DNA of 64,000 bases. Source: Acephala macrosclerotiorum (taxonomy: Eukaryota; Ascomycota; Leotiomycetes; Helotiales; Mollisiaceae). Below are positions 22,094-33,707 of the stretch, piece by piece. Location of the stretch: the NCBI GenBank assembly GCA_014904845.1, contig MU119427.1:28784-92783 (forward strand), given 5' to 3'. Numbering within the stretch: the first letter of the stretch is position 1; every line of letters begins with the position of its first letter. The notes beneath the pieces were generated by a model. The model was given only the letters and a program-made list of their open reading frames with translations, was not told the origin of the DNA and ran no database searches. The position numbers and the translations under genes were made by a program.

Positions 22094-23689
22094 CTGAATT
22101 GCGCCACTCAAGATGGGGGGAAATGCATGGTTCGGAATTTAGGATACAGGCTACCCGGTGCAGACATCGACCTAGCCTTCCAGCTAGCGATCTTACGACA
22201 TTGTAACGAATATGGTAGCTGAATGTGCTGCTTCTAGCCTGCCAGTTAATAGATTGAAGTCCCCCGAGCATGAAACGCGAGCTGCTTGGTGTTACACACT
22301 GGGTTCTCAAGGCCAGCTTACTTCTAATTGTCTCATTTCACTACCGAAATCTGGATGAGTGATTCGCACGTGAGTGTTTCAGGGTTGTAAGATCGTTCAC
22401 GCATAGAATATATTGGAATATACAATAACTAAACAAGTGATAAGCTGCTACTTATAAATGAGAGTCTTATGTTATGTACTGGGACAGGAGGGTGTTATAT
22501 GCTAGAACCAGAGTGGATTGGATATAAACGTTTTTAGATTGAAGCGACTTACTCCTAAAGCTCGTAAGTATATATTTTAAATCCTGCCTCTTTATTAATT
22601 ATCCATATATATGATTGAATTCTCTTTCTTATTCGAGAACAACTTCATGCACTAGCGCCTCCCACTCACAACCCCAACTAGCTCAATTATTCTCCTGAAT
22701 GAAGGGACCTCCTATTCTTAAGTACAGAAGTAATCTTAAACTCGGGTCCCCACGAACCGCTATCTCTATCTGCGAGAGCAGCTATAGTTCAATACCTATT
22801 AAATACGTGATCGACGCTCTGCCCTCGATCCATTACCCGGCAACTTAAACTGTAACGTGATTTTTTGTAGCATGGGGGGAGGACTGCCCTTTCCGTGATT
22901 AGGTAAGTGTATCAAGCGCCTAGTATTGTGTCAGGATTATAGGACGTTACAGTGCAGCTCTAGAATGCTAGGACGGGATAGGTATGGCAGCCTCTCAGGG
23001 ACCATTCAAAGGATTAATTCAGGATACTCTTACGCTTATTGAGAAGAGTGTACCGCGCCTAGGGCAGAGTTGAGAACCAAGTCTCAAGGTCATTTTAAGC
23101 AAGGCCTCTCTTACACTTGGCTAAACACTCCTCGAGCACGTTGGACAGGAGGGAACCCAAATTGGCTCGGTGAGGACCTTTGATAAACTGACAGGGGAGC
23201 GAGAACGGAGACCGTCATGACATCTTGATAGGTTCAGAGAGGTGCTATATTTTAAGCAATTACGCAGGTAGGGTCTGCATAATTCCAAATATAAATAACA
23301 TGGAAACTATAGCCGATTCGTGAGGGACCGGAAAAGGCTCCCTGAGCAAAATCCAGCTGGCTCATTAGCGTGCTTAGGACTCATGGCTCGGCTCAGGTTA
23401 AAGCGGCGATTGCTCAGGTTCAGGGACGGAAGCGGATTCTGGTGGGCAAAATTGTCGGTCGAGGTTATACAGTTAACCGGGGCCATAAAAAACTTTGCCG
23501 TTGAATATTCAATAATAAAAATATTACAGAACTCTACGGAGTACATCGCTTCACACCCCAACGAAATAAGCCTTGATTTTATATTTTGTTTAAGAGCCGA
23601 CCTCTTCGGGAGTAATTTCTCGAGAGTGTCTCAAGTTTTAAGTACCTAATCCTTCGAATTATTTAAAACTCTGCTTGCCTAATTATCTA
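22094..23689. other. Gene-free stretch downstream of the RING gene
   Basis: About 1.6 kb without a supported gene. Frames at 23307-23649 are short, overlap on opposite strands and show no domain. Sequence quality looks like old degraded repeat, but I could not assign it. Confidence 0.4.
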
Positions 23690-23925
23690 ACTCTTAAGCA
23701 GACTAAGCCTCGAGCAGACTAAGCTTCAAGCAAACCAAACCTCGCGCAGACCAATCTCGATCAGACCAACCCTCGATTAGACCAACCCTCGATCAAACCA
23801 GACCTCGAACAGACTAACTCTCAAGCAGACCAACCCTCAAGCAGACTAACCCTTAAGCAGACTAAGCTTCGAGCAGCCTCGAGCAGACAAACCTCGATCA
23901 AATCAAACCTCGAGCAAACCATCTT
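23690..23925. repeat. Minisatellite, about 17-bp unit
   Basis: At least a dozen imperfect units of the form CTCGAGCAGACTAAGC or CTCGATCAGACCAACC run head to tail. Units vary by transitions (AGACTAA, AGACCAA, AAACCAA). Confidence 0.8.
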
Positions 23926-24094
23926 TATTATAATTCATGGAGGCCTAATACGCCCTCAACAGACGCATCAAACTCGGCTTCTATGGACCTAATACGTCGT
24001 AGACATAGAGTTGCACTTTTATACTAATAAGATTTGTTCTTAATAACACTAAACCATCACCAAACAACAAACATTAAACACTAAATACTATTAC

Positions 24095-24290
24095 CGACAC
24101 TCATACCGACACTCACACTCACACTCACACTNNNNNNNNNNNNNNNNNNNNNNNNNNNNNNNNNNNNNNNNNNNNNNNNNNNNNNNNNNNNNNNNNNNNN
24201 NNNNNNNNNNNNNNNNNNNNNNNNNNNNNNNNNNNNACACTCACACTCACACTCACACTTACACTCACACTTACACTTATACTAATACCA
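24095..24290. repeat. CACTCA hexanucleotide microsatellite with assembly gap
   Basis: CACTCA units flank 105 undetermined bases (24132-24236). The array on both sides of the gap is the same repeat with TACTAATACCAATACC variants at the right edge. The true length is unknown because the gap lies inside the repeat. Confidence 0.9.
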
Positions 24291-24429
24291 ATACCAATAC
24301 TAACATTAAAAAAGGAATAATATAAAAAAGAGAAATATCTCAAATTAATAGAGAATAAAACAAATAAAAGCAAAAAATAAATAAAAATAAATATAAAAAA
24401 AAGTTCTTAAAGTAAAAAAAGCCTTATAA

Positions 24430-24515
24430 AGAGCTTTAAAGTAGTAAAGCGTTTTAAAGTAATAAAATCTTAAAGTAGTGGAATCTTAAAGTGGTAGAAT
24501 TTTAAAGTAGTAAAA
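24430..24515. repeat. Short tandem repeat, TTAAAGTAGTARAATC
   Basis: About five imperfect 15-18-bp units: TTTTAAAGTAATAAAATC, TTAAAGTAGTGGAATC, TTAAAGTGGTAGAATT, TTAAAGTAGTAAAATA. Confidence 0.7.
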
Positions 24516-24764
24516 TAATCTCTCAAACTCAGTTTTGTACTATTAAATTAAGCTTTTAAAGAGACGCTTTTAAACTTTTAAATTTGATTATAATAAACTA
24601 AGTTTGCTAAATAATTTACTTCCCGCGAGACCGTCTCGAAATCGAAATCTTAGTCCGATTACAGCAATTAAAATTGATCATATAAACCTCAAAACTTTAT
24701 TTTTATTCTCTTTTAAAACCTCGCTCGGCTCTTAAAACACCGAGAAATCACGGCTCGATTCTAT

Positions 24765-25218
24765 CTATTATATCTCTCTCCCAAGAACTCGGCATCATCT
24801 GGGACTCAGTCCACTCGAAAACCGGCCTGCCATTCCCACAGACCGTCTCCCGCCTCATGTCCCTCGGCGTAACGCGCTACCACATCGACTATGTAGCCAT
24901 CACCGCGACCTCCTATATTTTGAACGCCTCCTCCCCTCCAATCATCGTTGATGTCACGAAGCTTCCCGCAGAACACATACCCACGCCTCTTAAGGCGACG
25001 GCATGGAACAAAGAAGGGTTGATAGCAGCGATCAGAAAGGCACAGGCGATGGCGAAGGAAGGGAAGGGGGATTACCTTGCTTTCGCGGCCGAGTGTATTG
25101 AGGCTGGTGGACAGATTATGTTGCCTTCTTGGATGGGAAGAGGGTGTTGTACTTGGGTGCGAAGGGTGATAGCCATACTGAATGGTTTCCTGGTGCTGGG
25201 CCCAGTGACGAAAAATAA
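24765..25218 (+). pseudogene. DUF1398-like gene, 5'-truncated and frameshifted
   Basis: From about 24765 the frame reads HSKTGLPFPQTVSRL, GVTRYHIDYVAITATSYI and continues to IEAGGQ near 25105. The family-like C-terminus continues in another frame: DYVAFLDGKRVLYLGAKGD then HTEWFPGAGPSDE and a stop at 25216-25218. One missing or extra base near 25107 breaks the gene. No in-frame ATG precedes the match; the 5' end merges into AT-rich sequence at about 24760, so the start has been lost. The assignment to the DUF1398 type rests on the FPQTVxRLxxLGVTRYHxDY motif from memory. Confidence 0.7.
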
Positions 25219-26100
25219 GATCATGGCTTCCCCAATTTTCATATGCGGTGTATTACAAACATGAGACTGAAAATCTGAATTAGATTCACATCATACTTTC
25301 TACAGCAAAATTGCATTAGACCCTATCCTTCTGTTAATATACACGACGACACGTCACAGCCACTAGAAGTGGCTCGCAATAAGTTCCAGCTGAAGAGTGA
25401 GAAGTGACCCTGAAGCTGGCTTTCTGCCTTCTGATTCAAATACAATCGTATTGAGCTTGGCTCTGAAAGTCCTTGCGCGGAGTTTGGTGCTTCCCTTTAC
25501 TTGTTGGTAGTCAGTCCTCGTGCAGACTCTTGCGACGACACGCCCACTCAACCACACATCGTCTTCTCGATCTCCATCGCCCAGAACCTGTGCCACATGG
25601 TAGGAGAATCACATGTGCGAGAGCAGGTATTATAGCGAGGAATGGAAGATCACGAGCGTCAATTGCAACCTCACTAGCACTCCATCGCGGATGAAGCGTC
25701 AGGCCTTGTATCAGGGGGCTTTGCGATGTGAGAAGACCCGGGTAGTTTAGCTTTCGATGTCGAGAGAATTGCCTAAAATTCTCTTCGCAAGTCTCGCCTC
25801 GTCCCTCCTATCGGCGGTGTGAAGGATGACTTCAATGGAATGATAGAAGCAGCATTGCTCTTTCGTACCCCGCACTCTGTCTCGAGTCATGATCTTATCT
25901 CAGTCATCTTCCATCGTCTTGATTCTTTTCCCGCGACCTACAGGTCTCCCCTCCAAAAACACCACATCCTCGGAATCCGAAACATCCACAATGTTGATCA
26001 TTTCTGTCAGAAGTGCATCAACTAGCTTTCTCTTCTTGCTAGCCTGTTTCTGGCTGCTCTCTTGCACTTTGATCTCGGCCCTCGTAGCCTCTTCTAGTTT
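25219..26100. other. Gene-free stretch between two pseudogenes
   Basis: No gene is supported. A 77-codon minus-strand frame at 25363-25596 and short plus-strand frames at 25819-26104 have no recognisable motif. Confidence 0.4.
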
Positions 26101-26422
26101 CTAGAGAACCGCGGGCAGATCTATACAAGTTGGGTCTAAAGTTTCCTTGACCGTATTTTGCAAGATTTTCTTCTGGAAGACGAAGCCCTTTGGTATGTAG
26201 CTTAGAGAAAAAGTCGGATCTACATCGTTGCCCAGAAAGGTCTCTATCATGGAGAGCAGGTTTTCGGGATAACGAGAGATCTCAAGGGGTCGAATCTCCA
26301 AGTTTTGTCTTTTGTGGAACTCTCCTTGCCTGGAAGAGAATTCTTTCGTGTCAACTTGGCGTGGAGGAAATTCCGCCATCTTCAGCAAGGAGTTAACCAT
26401 TTCAGTCGTTGCGAATGGCGAG

Positions 26423-28026
26423 TTAACCATTTTCGATCGTTGCGATTGGCGGGTTAGTCGACGCAAGATGCATATTATACAATAGGCGATTCATCAAAGT
26501 ACGTGCTGTTGGCCGCCGCGTCGGTCTATCTTCGCCAGAGAGGACATCTTCCACGTAGCCAGAAAGACAGTACTCCGTTGCTCGGAGAAGAAAATGCTGC
26601 TTATTTTTTGGGAGCAAATATGAGTATCGATGTGGATCCACTTTTTTCGAAAGCGTATTGAGAAGTGCCGTCCTTTCTTTGCGTGTGGCGGTATGTCCAT
26701 TCGCATAATAGGCGTATATCCATATATTTGTTGCCAGCGTGATCAAAAATAATCACGTTAATTGATTAAAATCATGATTAACTTGATTAAATTAAGTTAA
26801 ATTATGATTAATCAAAATCCAAAAAATCATGATTATAATTATAATTATAATTAATTATAATCATGATTAACTATAATTAACCACGTGACTCTAGCAAAAA
26901 ATAATACTTTTCGAAATTATAAAGATTTCACATATTAAAATAAGTTATATTTGATAAAAAAAACTATAAATAATTTTACTTGATTTATAATAAAGTGGCA
27001 AAGAGTCGAAGATTCGAAATAGAGAGTTAAATCGGAAGTTCGGCATTTCGCTAAACTCGCTTGTGGCACGCGCGATACTAGCTTTGTCCTAGCCCTGGAG
27101 CTGCCGATTGGTCAGATCTTAATTTAGAGCCTTTTGCGCCACTTCGGACGAAGCCGCATTTAGTCACGTGTTAATCAAGTTAATGTAATATAATCATGAT
27201 TAACTTGATTAGATTTAGATTAAATTATGATTAACAGTATATTTTCATAATTAAATTATGATTAACGACTCATAATCTAATTTAATTTAATCATTTATCA
27301 CGCTGTTTGTTGCTAAACCATGGTATCGATCAGCATGGGCCAGATTCATTGTTTGAGGCAGGAAATGTGCTGTCAAAGACAATACGGACGATCTCATCAG
27401 CATAAAATGTGCTGAGTATCCCCGAGGAAGGTTATCGGCAAGAATCTTCAGCCATTTGGTATCTTCGCTCACGAAATCTCGAGCAGTTCTATGCATCCAG
27501 CGAACATGTTGAGAAAATCCCTCGCAAAGATCGATGCAGCGGCCTTTTGGACACGAGGCTTCTAAAAGTCCGGCGCATCTAGCCGTAAGATGAAGTCGGA
27601 GGTCCTTAAATATCACTAGTAGATTCTTCAGATCACGCAAATCGTAGTCTTCCTTAAAAACGAACAAGAACTCAATTAAGGTTAAAGCTTCCACCCGTTG
27701 TATATGTTCGCCTTCACAAATGTCGATCCTTAAAGATTGCGACTGCTTCTTAAATAGATCGGACGAGAGCTCCGTGGACACTTTCATGATTTCAAATGCT
27801 TGAAAAGTCCATTCAAGATAGATAGGCCTATTTGCGATAAAATGGAGTCGTAAAGGGGTTTAAGCTCCCTCGGAAATGATCTCAATCTCGTCCAGAGCTG
27901 CGAAACCGTGTCCCTGTTGTTGACACCCCAAAGGACGAGTGTGACGACTATTTGAACCCAGAGGAAAACACCTTCTGCCCGTTTCTTAAATCTCGAGGGA
28001 GAGAGATAAAATAAGCGTTGCATCAC
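26423..28026 (-). pseudogene. NACHT/NLR-type gene remnant, frameshifted and MITE-split
   Basis: On the minus strand, KKRAEGVFLWVQIVVTLVL followed by LRSFPRELKPLYDSIL (27880-28010) matches the region just after the NACHT domain of fungal STAND/NLR proteins. A 1-nt shift near 27825 moves the frame to PIYLEWTFQAFEIM and on through 27314 (RCIDLCEGFSQHVRWMHRTA). The frame is then cut by a hAT-like MITE at 26735-27305. Removing the MITE and one target copy joins YHGLATN to IWIYAYYANGHTATRKER, and the frame runs on to 26423. The P-loop part of the NACHT domain is absent upstream. A further minus-strand frame at 26101-26466 (LLSMIETFLGNDVDP, repeat-like) may be its displaced C-terminus. Confidence 0.75.
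26735..27305. mobile_element. hAT-like MITE, 571 bp, 8-bp target duplication
   Basis: The ends are inverted: CAGCGTGATC at 26735 and TATCACGCTG ending at 27305. Identical 8-bp TTTGTTGC flanks both sides (26727-26734 and 27306-27313). Subterminal sequence is dense in ATCATGATTAACTTGATTA repeats in both orientations. No coding capacity. Its ends differ from those of the 10.6-kb MITE, so it is a separate family. It interrupts the NLR-type gene in frame. Confidence 0.92.
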
Positions 28027-28029
28027 TCG

Positions 28030-28993
28030 AGGCTAAGTCCTTGATCCAAATCCTCTGTCACTGCCCCGGTCCGGGCGGGGATGTTTCTCTGCTTGTTGCT
28101 CTAGAGTCTGCCCTGGATCATCAAATTTCCGATCACCCCCGATTATCGAAGCAGTCTTTGATTGGTCAACAGATGTTTCTGGATTAACCGAGACCTCTTC
28201 TCTAATATCTAATCCGGTGTTATCATAAGTGGTTGTTTCAGCAAGTAATTTCTGGTGTTTACCCAGACGTACGTCATAGCCAGAAGGCCCAATCTCTGGC
28301 TGACATACTATCCGTCGAACCTCGCTCACGTCGATTTGGGGGCTCATATACACGCATTTGGTTGCATGAGTGTCCTTGATACAAACCCATTGTATTTAAC
28401 AGCTATGTACAACGCTTTTCCTGGCGTTACGTAACATACAAAAGCGGAATTTGATCCAGGAATAGGATGGAATGGCCCTGCCTTGGTGATGCAGTTTAGA
28501 GAGAGAGCTCCGTGCCGCAAGTATTGTCGATTCTGATAACACAATCCTCGGGGAAGCCGAAAAGGTCTTTCTCATCGAAGGTGTCTTCATCTCTCTCATT
28601 CTCAAGATTTTCCAGATCTCTCCCCTTCAGTGCTTACGCAACTTTCCCTTTGATAAAGGCCGTGGGCCTGCCGTTTCCATCGTAAGGGTTCACCTTGAAT
28701 ATCGATTGCAGGTTCGGTAGATCTATATCGCCGCTTAAATGAGTAGTATAGTGTCCTCAAACAAACTGACTGCTAGGGATTGTTGAATTGTGACGCTTGA
28801 CGAATTTAACTATAGCGATGTTGGTGCCGATGTAAGTAATGAGAAGACATCTGGATTCCGGGGAGAAATAGACTTTGACTGCTCGGCCTCTTAAAGATTT
28901 GTACGTCTGATGCAAATCAATATTTGTGGGAATACCATCAATCCTGACTGTTCGATCGTTAGGAAAGTCGGCCGGTTTGTCGGGGAATGAATT
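28030..28993 (-). other. Possible 5' debris of the NLR-type gene or unrelated
   Basis: Minus-strand frames at 28033-28353 and 28344-28544 overlap end to end and could be exons of one degraded gene upstream of the NLR remnant, but I see no P-loop, HET, Goodbye or purine-phosphorylase motif. 28550-28990 contains nothing I recognise. Confidence 0.3.
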
Positions 28994-30537
28994 TTAGGAC
29001 GACTCTTCGTCCTGGATTCGGGAAGACAAATTCTCGTCTTGGGGGATCTTTGCTCCAGCCGTCTCGAGTAGGGTTTGAGTTCCATCAAGTGCCTGGTCGT
29101 TGCTGTCAAGATTGCGCTCCGGAGCTTTCGTTACGGCAGACCCCAAATCATTCTTCTCATCACCTAAATAGGTACAAAGCACGGTAACACCATCTCCTCC
29201 TGAAGTGGGAATACGTTCTCCATTGTGTTTGCGGGCTGCATTTAAAGCATCTTGCGCATTTGAGAAGGCAATAATTCCCCACCTCCGTCCAGATCCCCCG
29301 CCCGAACCAGCTTTTGCATTCAATAGAGCTCGGCCGTTATAACTGGTTTTGAGTCTCGATAACGCCCGGTAGAAGATGTTTATGGAAGCCATACCTTGAG
29401 AGTCTTGGACTTGAATAGTATGGCATAGGTCAAGCCCAGATTTCTTCGCCAACTCGATCGCACCCGAACGTATCTCATGGACGGGAGCTTCAAGCGTCGG
29501 CTGAGTTGGTTTTTTGTCGCCAATATAAGTGCAACGGACGATTTGGCCATGGGAGTTTGATTGGCCATTTAGTTCTGCTGCCGCCATGATAGCGTCTTGC
29601 TCAGTTTTGAAGATCGCAATTCCCCAATCGCGGGCATAAGTATCCCTAACAGAAATGAAAATCGGCCTCTCTCGAAAAGCAGATGGCAAATTCGAGCCCC
29701 TATAGTGAAAGGGGATGTCGTCTACCCGGACAGCATGGCTTATTGGATAACGATGTTCGAGAACAGCCTTTCTTGCCTGGGAAAGCATTTCGTCCGTAAC
29801 AATGCTACTACCAATTCTCCTCGCGGTTGGCTTAACTTCGTTCACTTGTATACGTCTCACTACTGGCTGTCCCTGATCGAATGGCGTCGGCGTACTGGTC
29901 GTTGTAGGGGCCAAACACACGGCGGTAGCATAGTCTGTATCATGACTGATGCTAAGCCTGACCTCTTGTCCGTCTTCCCACTTTTTGGATTCTGACAGGA
30001 CCACTGCGATTGGTGGTTTGGAACCAGATTCGTCTTCAGGGGGTCGCCGGATCAAAATGTCATGGAAGTAGAGGCGTCGTTCGTGTGCCTTGATGATTGC
30101 CTCTTTAGCTGCGAATCTGACACACACAAGAATCAGTTATGCTCTTGCACTTCCAGAGTATGACAGAAGGGGAAAACGTGCACCTACCTTCCAGCCATGA
30201 ACGTGGCTACTTCCCTTAAGCTCTCCTTGGCCTCATTCTCTGACTTGTCAATCTGCCTCTGCAAATATTTTGCGACCTCTTCATCGCTCAATTTCCCTTC
30301 CACCACATGCATAGTGTTTCTCTGCTCTTTCCAGACCAGCATGTCCTTCAGCTTCTCAACTTTCCTCCATTTTTCCAGCGCATCATCACACCTGAACTTA
30401 TTCTCGACCCTCTCTTCCTGCCGTAGGACCTTCCGAATGAATCCGATGCCATGCTTGCCTGCTAGGATCTTTCGTATCCTCGGAATGGAGCAGATATCTG
30501 TGCCGACTGCAAGAGGAAAGGGAAAAGGCTTCGGCAT
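28994..30537 (-). CDS. Holo-ACP synthase (AcpS-type) with C-terminal RRM-like repeats, 490 aa
   Basis: Exons 30188-30537 and 28994-30116 with a 71-nt intron; the lengths give 490 codons plus stop. Residues about 9-185 are an AcpS-type phosphopantetheinyl transferase: VGTDICSIPRI (Asp14, Mg site), RFAAKEAIIKAH (117-128, Glu122), and SISHDTDYATAVCLAP. Such enzymes move the 4'-phosphopantetheine arm from CoA to acyl carrier protein; fungal AcpS-type proteins of this sort usually act on mitochondrial ACP. After about residue 190 comes an unexpected 300-aa extension with two related segments, RDWGIAIFKTEQDAIMAAAE and RRWGIIAFSNAQDALNAARK, each followed by CTYIGDKK or CTYLGDEK, which look like RRM beta-alpha units. 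No clear mitochondrial presequence is visible. Confidence 0.85.
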
Positions 30538-31380
30538 TGGGCTAATGATTGTGCACGTTCGTATGGTTGTGACCGCATTGTGTTCGGAGGAAAACCTTTA
30601 GGATTCGCATTAAGGAGAGAATCGAAGAGCTGGAGAAAACCTCAAGTGAAAGTTCATTGAAGACAAGAAAGGAGTGTCATGATCGTTGAAATGGCAGCTT
30701 GGGATGAAAATGTGCAATTGCTTCCATCTCGTCTTGAAAGTTTTTGAAGCTCGGACCATGCTGACAGGGGTATTGGGAACGCTAAAATGGTCCAATCTGG
30801 GGTATCGTAGACAGAATTCACTTCGTTCTTCAGCCTCATCAGACTCTATCAAACAAACCGTGAGAAACGCTATAAGTCGACTTCAAATCTGCCTCTTCAA
30901 TTCTCTGATCACTCCAGCAAGAGCTGAAGATTATTCTTTACCCAAAGACTTGACTATATATTGATGCATACGCTGATAGAAGAACAGAAGTGTTCTGAGT
31001 ACCACGACATTACACGACCTAAACATCTTGCGTTGTGTTTATCACTCCTCTGTTCTCCTTACTCGACTCTACGCCACTATACCTTTGTTTTTTTTTTTTG
31101 TTTTTTTTTTTATCACAGAGACGTCTGCGAGTCCATACGAAGACGAGGAGGGGTAAGGTAAGCAAGTTGAGGCTTGTATGTTCTAGGATTCTACAACAAC
31201 CAACCCTTCCTTCCTGGCATGCTTCTACATGCTTGACCTACAATACATCATACCCACATCGACCACTGACAATAATCAACGACCATCGTGGCAGATTTTC
31301 CATGTGCTTACGATCACAAGCGAATGAGGTCTTAGGCTAGTAAGGAGACCTTCGTAAGGTGCCAGCGGAGCCCGTACGCC
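30538..31380. other. Intergenic, no gene seen
   Basis: Upstream region of the ACP synthase gene, which reads leftwards. A T-tract interrupted by one G lies at 31087-31111. Short frames have no domain. Confidence 0.4.
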
Positions 31381-33215
31381 GAGCTTTGAAAAGGCCTTGC
31401 GAGGCCTTTCTGAAGATCGATTCAGGTGCTGCTGTCGAATCGGCGAATGGATCGCCTCCAGCGAGGCGATTCTGGAGATCTTGGCAAACAGTCTGGCCGA
31501 AGCTCAACATCTTCAAACTTAATAATGTCACACACTTCTCGGGACATCCAAAAAGTTCTGTTGAAGATCGCTGTTTGAACTTTTTTTTTGAACTTTCACG
31601 ACCTTTTCTTTGAAACACTCCAGGGTTCTTGCTATGACCCGCACCAAAACGCAGAGAGCTTTTTGAAGTAATTCAGCTGAAATACAGCTTGCGCTCTCTT
31701 GACTTGAAATGCTACCCATTTGACTATCAGCAGAGGCTTCTTGCTGGAATATTCCGGCTTGAGAGTGCATAGGATATTGACAGAATTTTGTTGCATATCT
31801 ACAGAGGTTGGGACATTAAAATTTGGCTACTGCGTATCATGATTTCCGCCTAAGAATTTTGCCTCTGCTCTTGACAGGAATTGAGAAGTATCTTATGAGT
31901 CCCAACATGCAAGTCCACTGCTCAATGTGCCCCAGTTTCTGGGAAATTCAAAAGGTTCTGTTGCACATCGCACTCAAAATTTTCGACCTTTGCTTGGAAT
32001 GGTCAGGGAGTGGTGGTCCGTGACATAGGAGCTGAGTCAGAGGATTGAAAGCTTCTTGAGTTCCGGGTTGATCTAGCGTCCAGGGCCTCGCGAACGCGAT
32101 CAGGAGTTTGATTCCAAGAATAGTCCTGGACTACTTTCTAGAACCGGAGATTTTGTTGAAGAGACTTCTAGGACCTTCTGGAGTCCAACTTTCTACCGGA
32201 AACCATTTGCATTATAGGGAAGCAACTCAACGTTATTTCGAAAGGGCCGATTTTAAGAATATAAACAAGGGAGTTCCGCCTAGTGGAGCTTGAGTTTCTG
32301 GCAGTGCCCCGTTCCGCTGCTTCTCCGCGGTGGTATTTGGAGTGAATTTTCCTATCTCACTGTCCCACGCCCTTTGGGATATTCAAAAGTTTTGTTGCAC
32401 GTCTACAAATCTAAATATCTAAATATCCAACCTCTTCCTGGAACATTCTAGGATTAGGTGCACTTGTAAAGGAGTGCCAGCATCTAGTATTGAATTAATT
32501 CAGCCACCACATTCCTACATTCGTACACATTCTCAGAATATTCTAGTCCTTGCTGCATTAGCTTCGAGTCAACCCAAAGCCTATAATCCAAGCATGATCC
32601 TCGCCTCACGAGACAGCCAGCGCCGGCGAGAGCGCGAGCACCTATCACTAACTAGACCAGGAGTTGAGCGGTACCTGAGGCTTCTCAATATATAAGGCAA
32701 CGCTCCCTTAGCGACTTTTGTACGCAAATCCAGTTATTCAGCCTGTTACTCAATTAAGGAACCATGTTATCTCTCAAGTTTATTCATTTAACAAATGTTT
32801 TTTTCTCAAGGAATACAAAGGTACGAAATGCGTTCCTAACAGCGGAGCTCGAACTTCTGCTCCCTTTCTTCCTCCCCTCCGCCTTCCTTCAAGTCATCCC
32901 CTCACTTCCCTCTCTCCGCCTACGTCGAATAAAGTCCTACTCATCTTGGGACAATAAAAAGATTTTATTGAACGTCGTAACCTGAATTTTTTGTCCTTCG
33001 CCTGGGCGGGTCCAGTAGCTCTGCCAAATAGGTAAATTCGAGAAGGGTAGGCGGCCCCTTGAATCGCTCCTGAGTCTGGACCTCTAGACTGTGCTGACAT
33101 AATCCTGGAATATTCTAGGACCTGGGGCAAGGTCAGAGATGTATGGACTAGTCTAGGTCGAGGTTCCTGTCCTCATGTAAACCAGCGCCCCGGTACCTGG
33201 AGTATTCCAGTACTA
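31381..33215. repeat. Second cluster of TTGCACATCGC repeats with dyad elements
   Basis: Units near 31546, 31785, 31945, 32380 and 32950 read GGGATATTCAAAAGGTTCTG then TTGCACATCGCA and an AATTTTCGACCTTTGC-like end, spaced about 160-570 bp. They share the TTCTGTTGCACATCGC core with the 1-4.8 kb array. Downstream of several units lies a dyad TGGAATATTCTAGGA (31745, 32439, 32536, 33105, 33198). The left edge has three hairpin-like inverted repeats at 31389-31408, 31418-31442 and 31451-31470. No gene is supported in this stretch. Confidence 0.6.
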
Positions 33216-33707
33216 AAGGGAGCTGAGCTCTCCGCAAGAGGACGCTGGACAGCTGAAATGGTCGAGCCGGTGAACGGCTAATGGTCTATTATCATCTACT
33301 GTAAGCCGCCTTCAAAAATTCACTGATCACGATCTTTCTCGAGCTCCTGGTAGATCTCATCATTCTCGAAAGCCATGCAATTCATCTATTCATTCATCAA
33401 TTCATACCTCACGCTCAAGTTACAAATAAACACTTTCTCAAGCACTCAAATGCAGACTTAACATCCCCGTTTGTATGTATCTCCACCCAAAGCAATTACT
33501 AGAAGTTAGAAAAGCATTTTTGTCCCGAATCCCATATCAAAGGAAGAAGCAAAGCGGAGTGGTATCAAGAAACTTAACGACAGCCAGAGGAAATAATCAT
33601 TCACGCCCGTCAATGCAATTTTCACCGCCTATTGTGTTTCCCTTCCCCAACCATAAGCGAGCACCCTCCCGCACCTCACCCCTTCGCCGAGATTATGCCT
33701 TTCCCGT
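33216..33707. other. Intergenic, 3' side of DUF1774 gene
   Basis: No gene or repeat recognised. Contains ATTCATCTATTCATTCATCA (33381), a short CATT-rich run. Confidence 0.35.

Noticed and set aside
23690..24290. CRISPR or telomere repeat
   Set aside because: Units are a 17-bp minisatellite and a CACTCA hexamer without spacers; telomere TTAGGG is absent.
24125..24373. Frame across the undetermined bases
   Set aside because: Artefact of the CACTCA microsatellite and 105 N.
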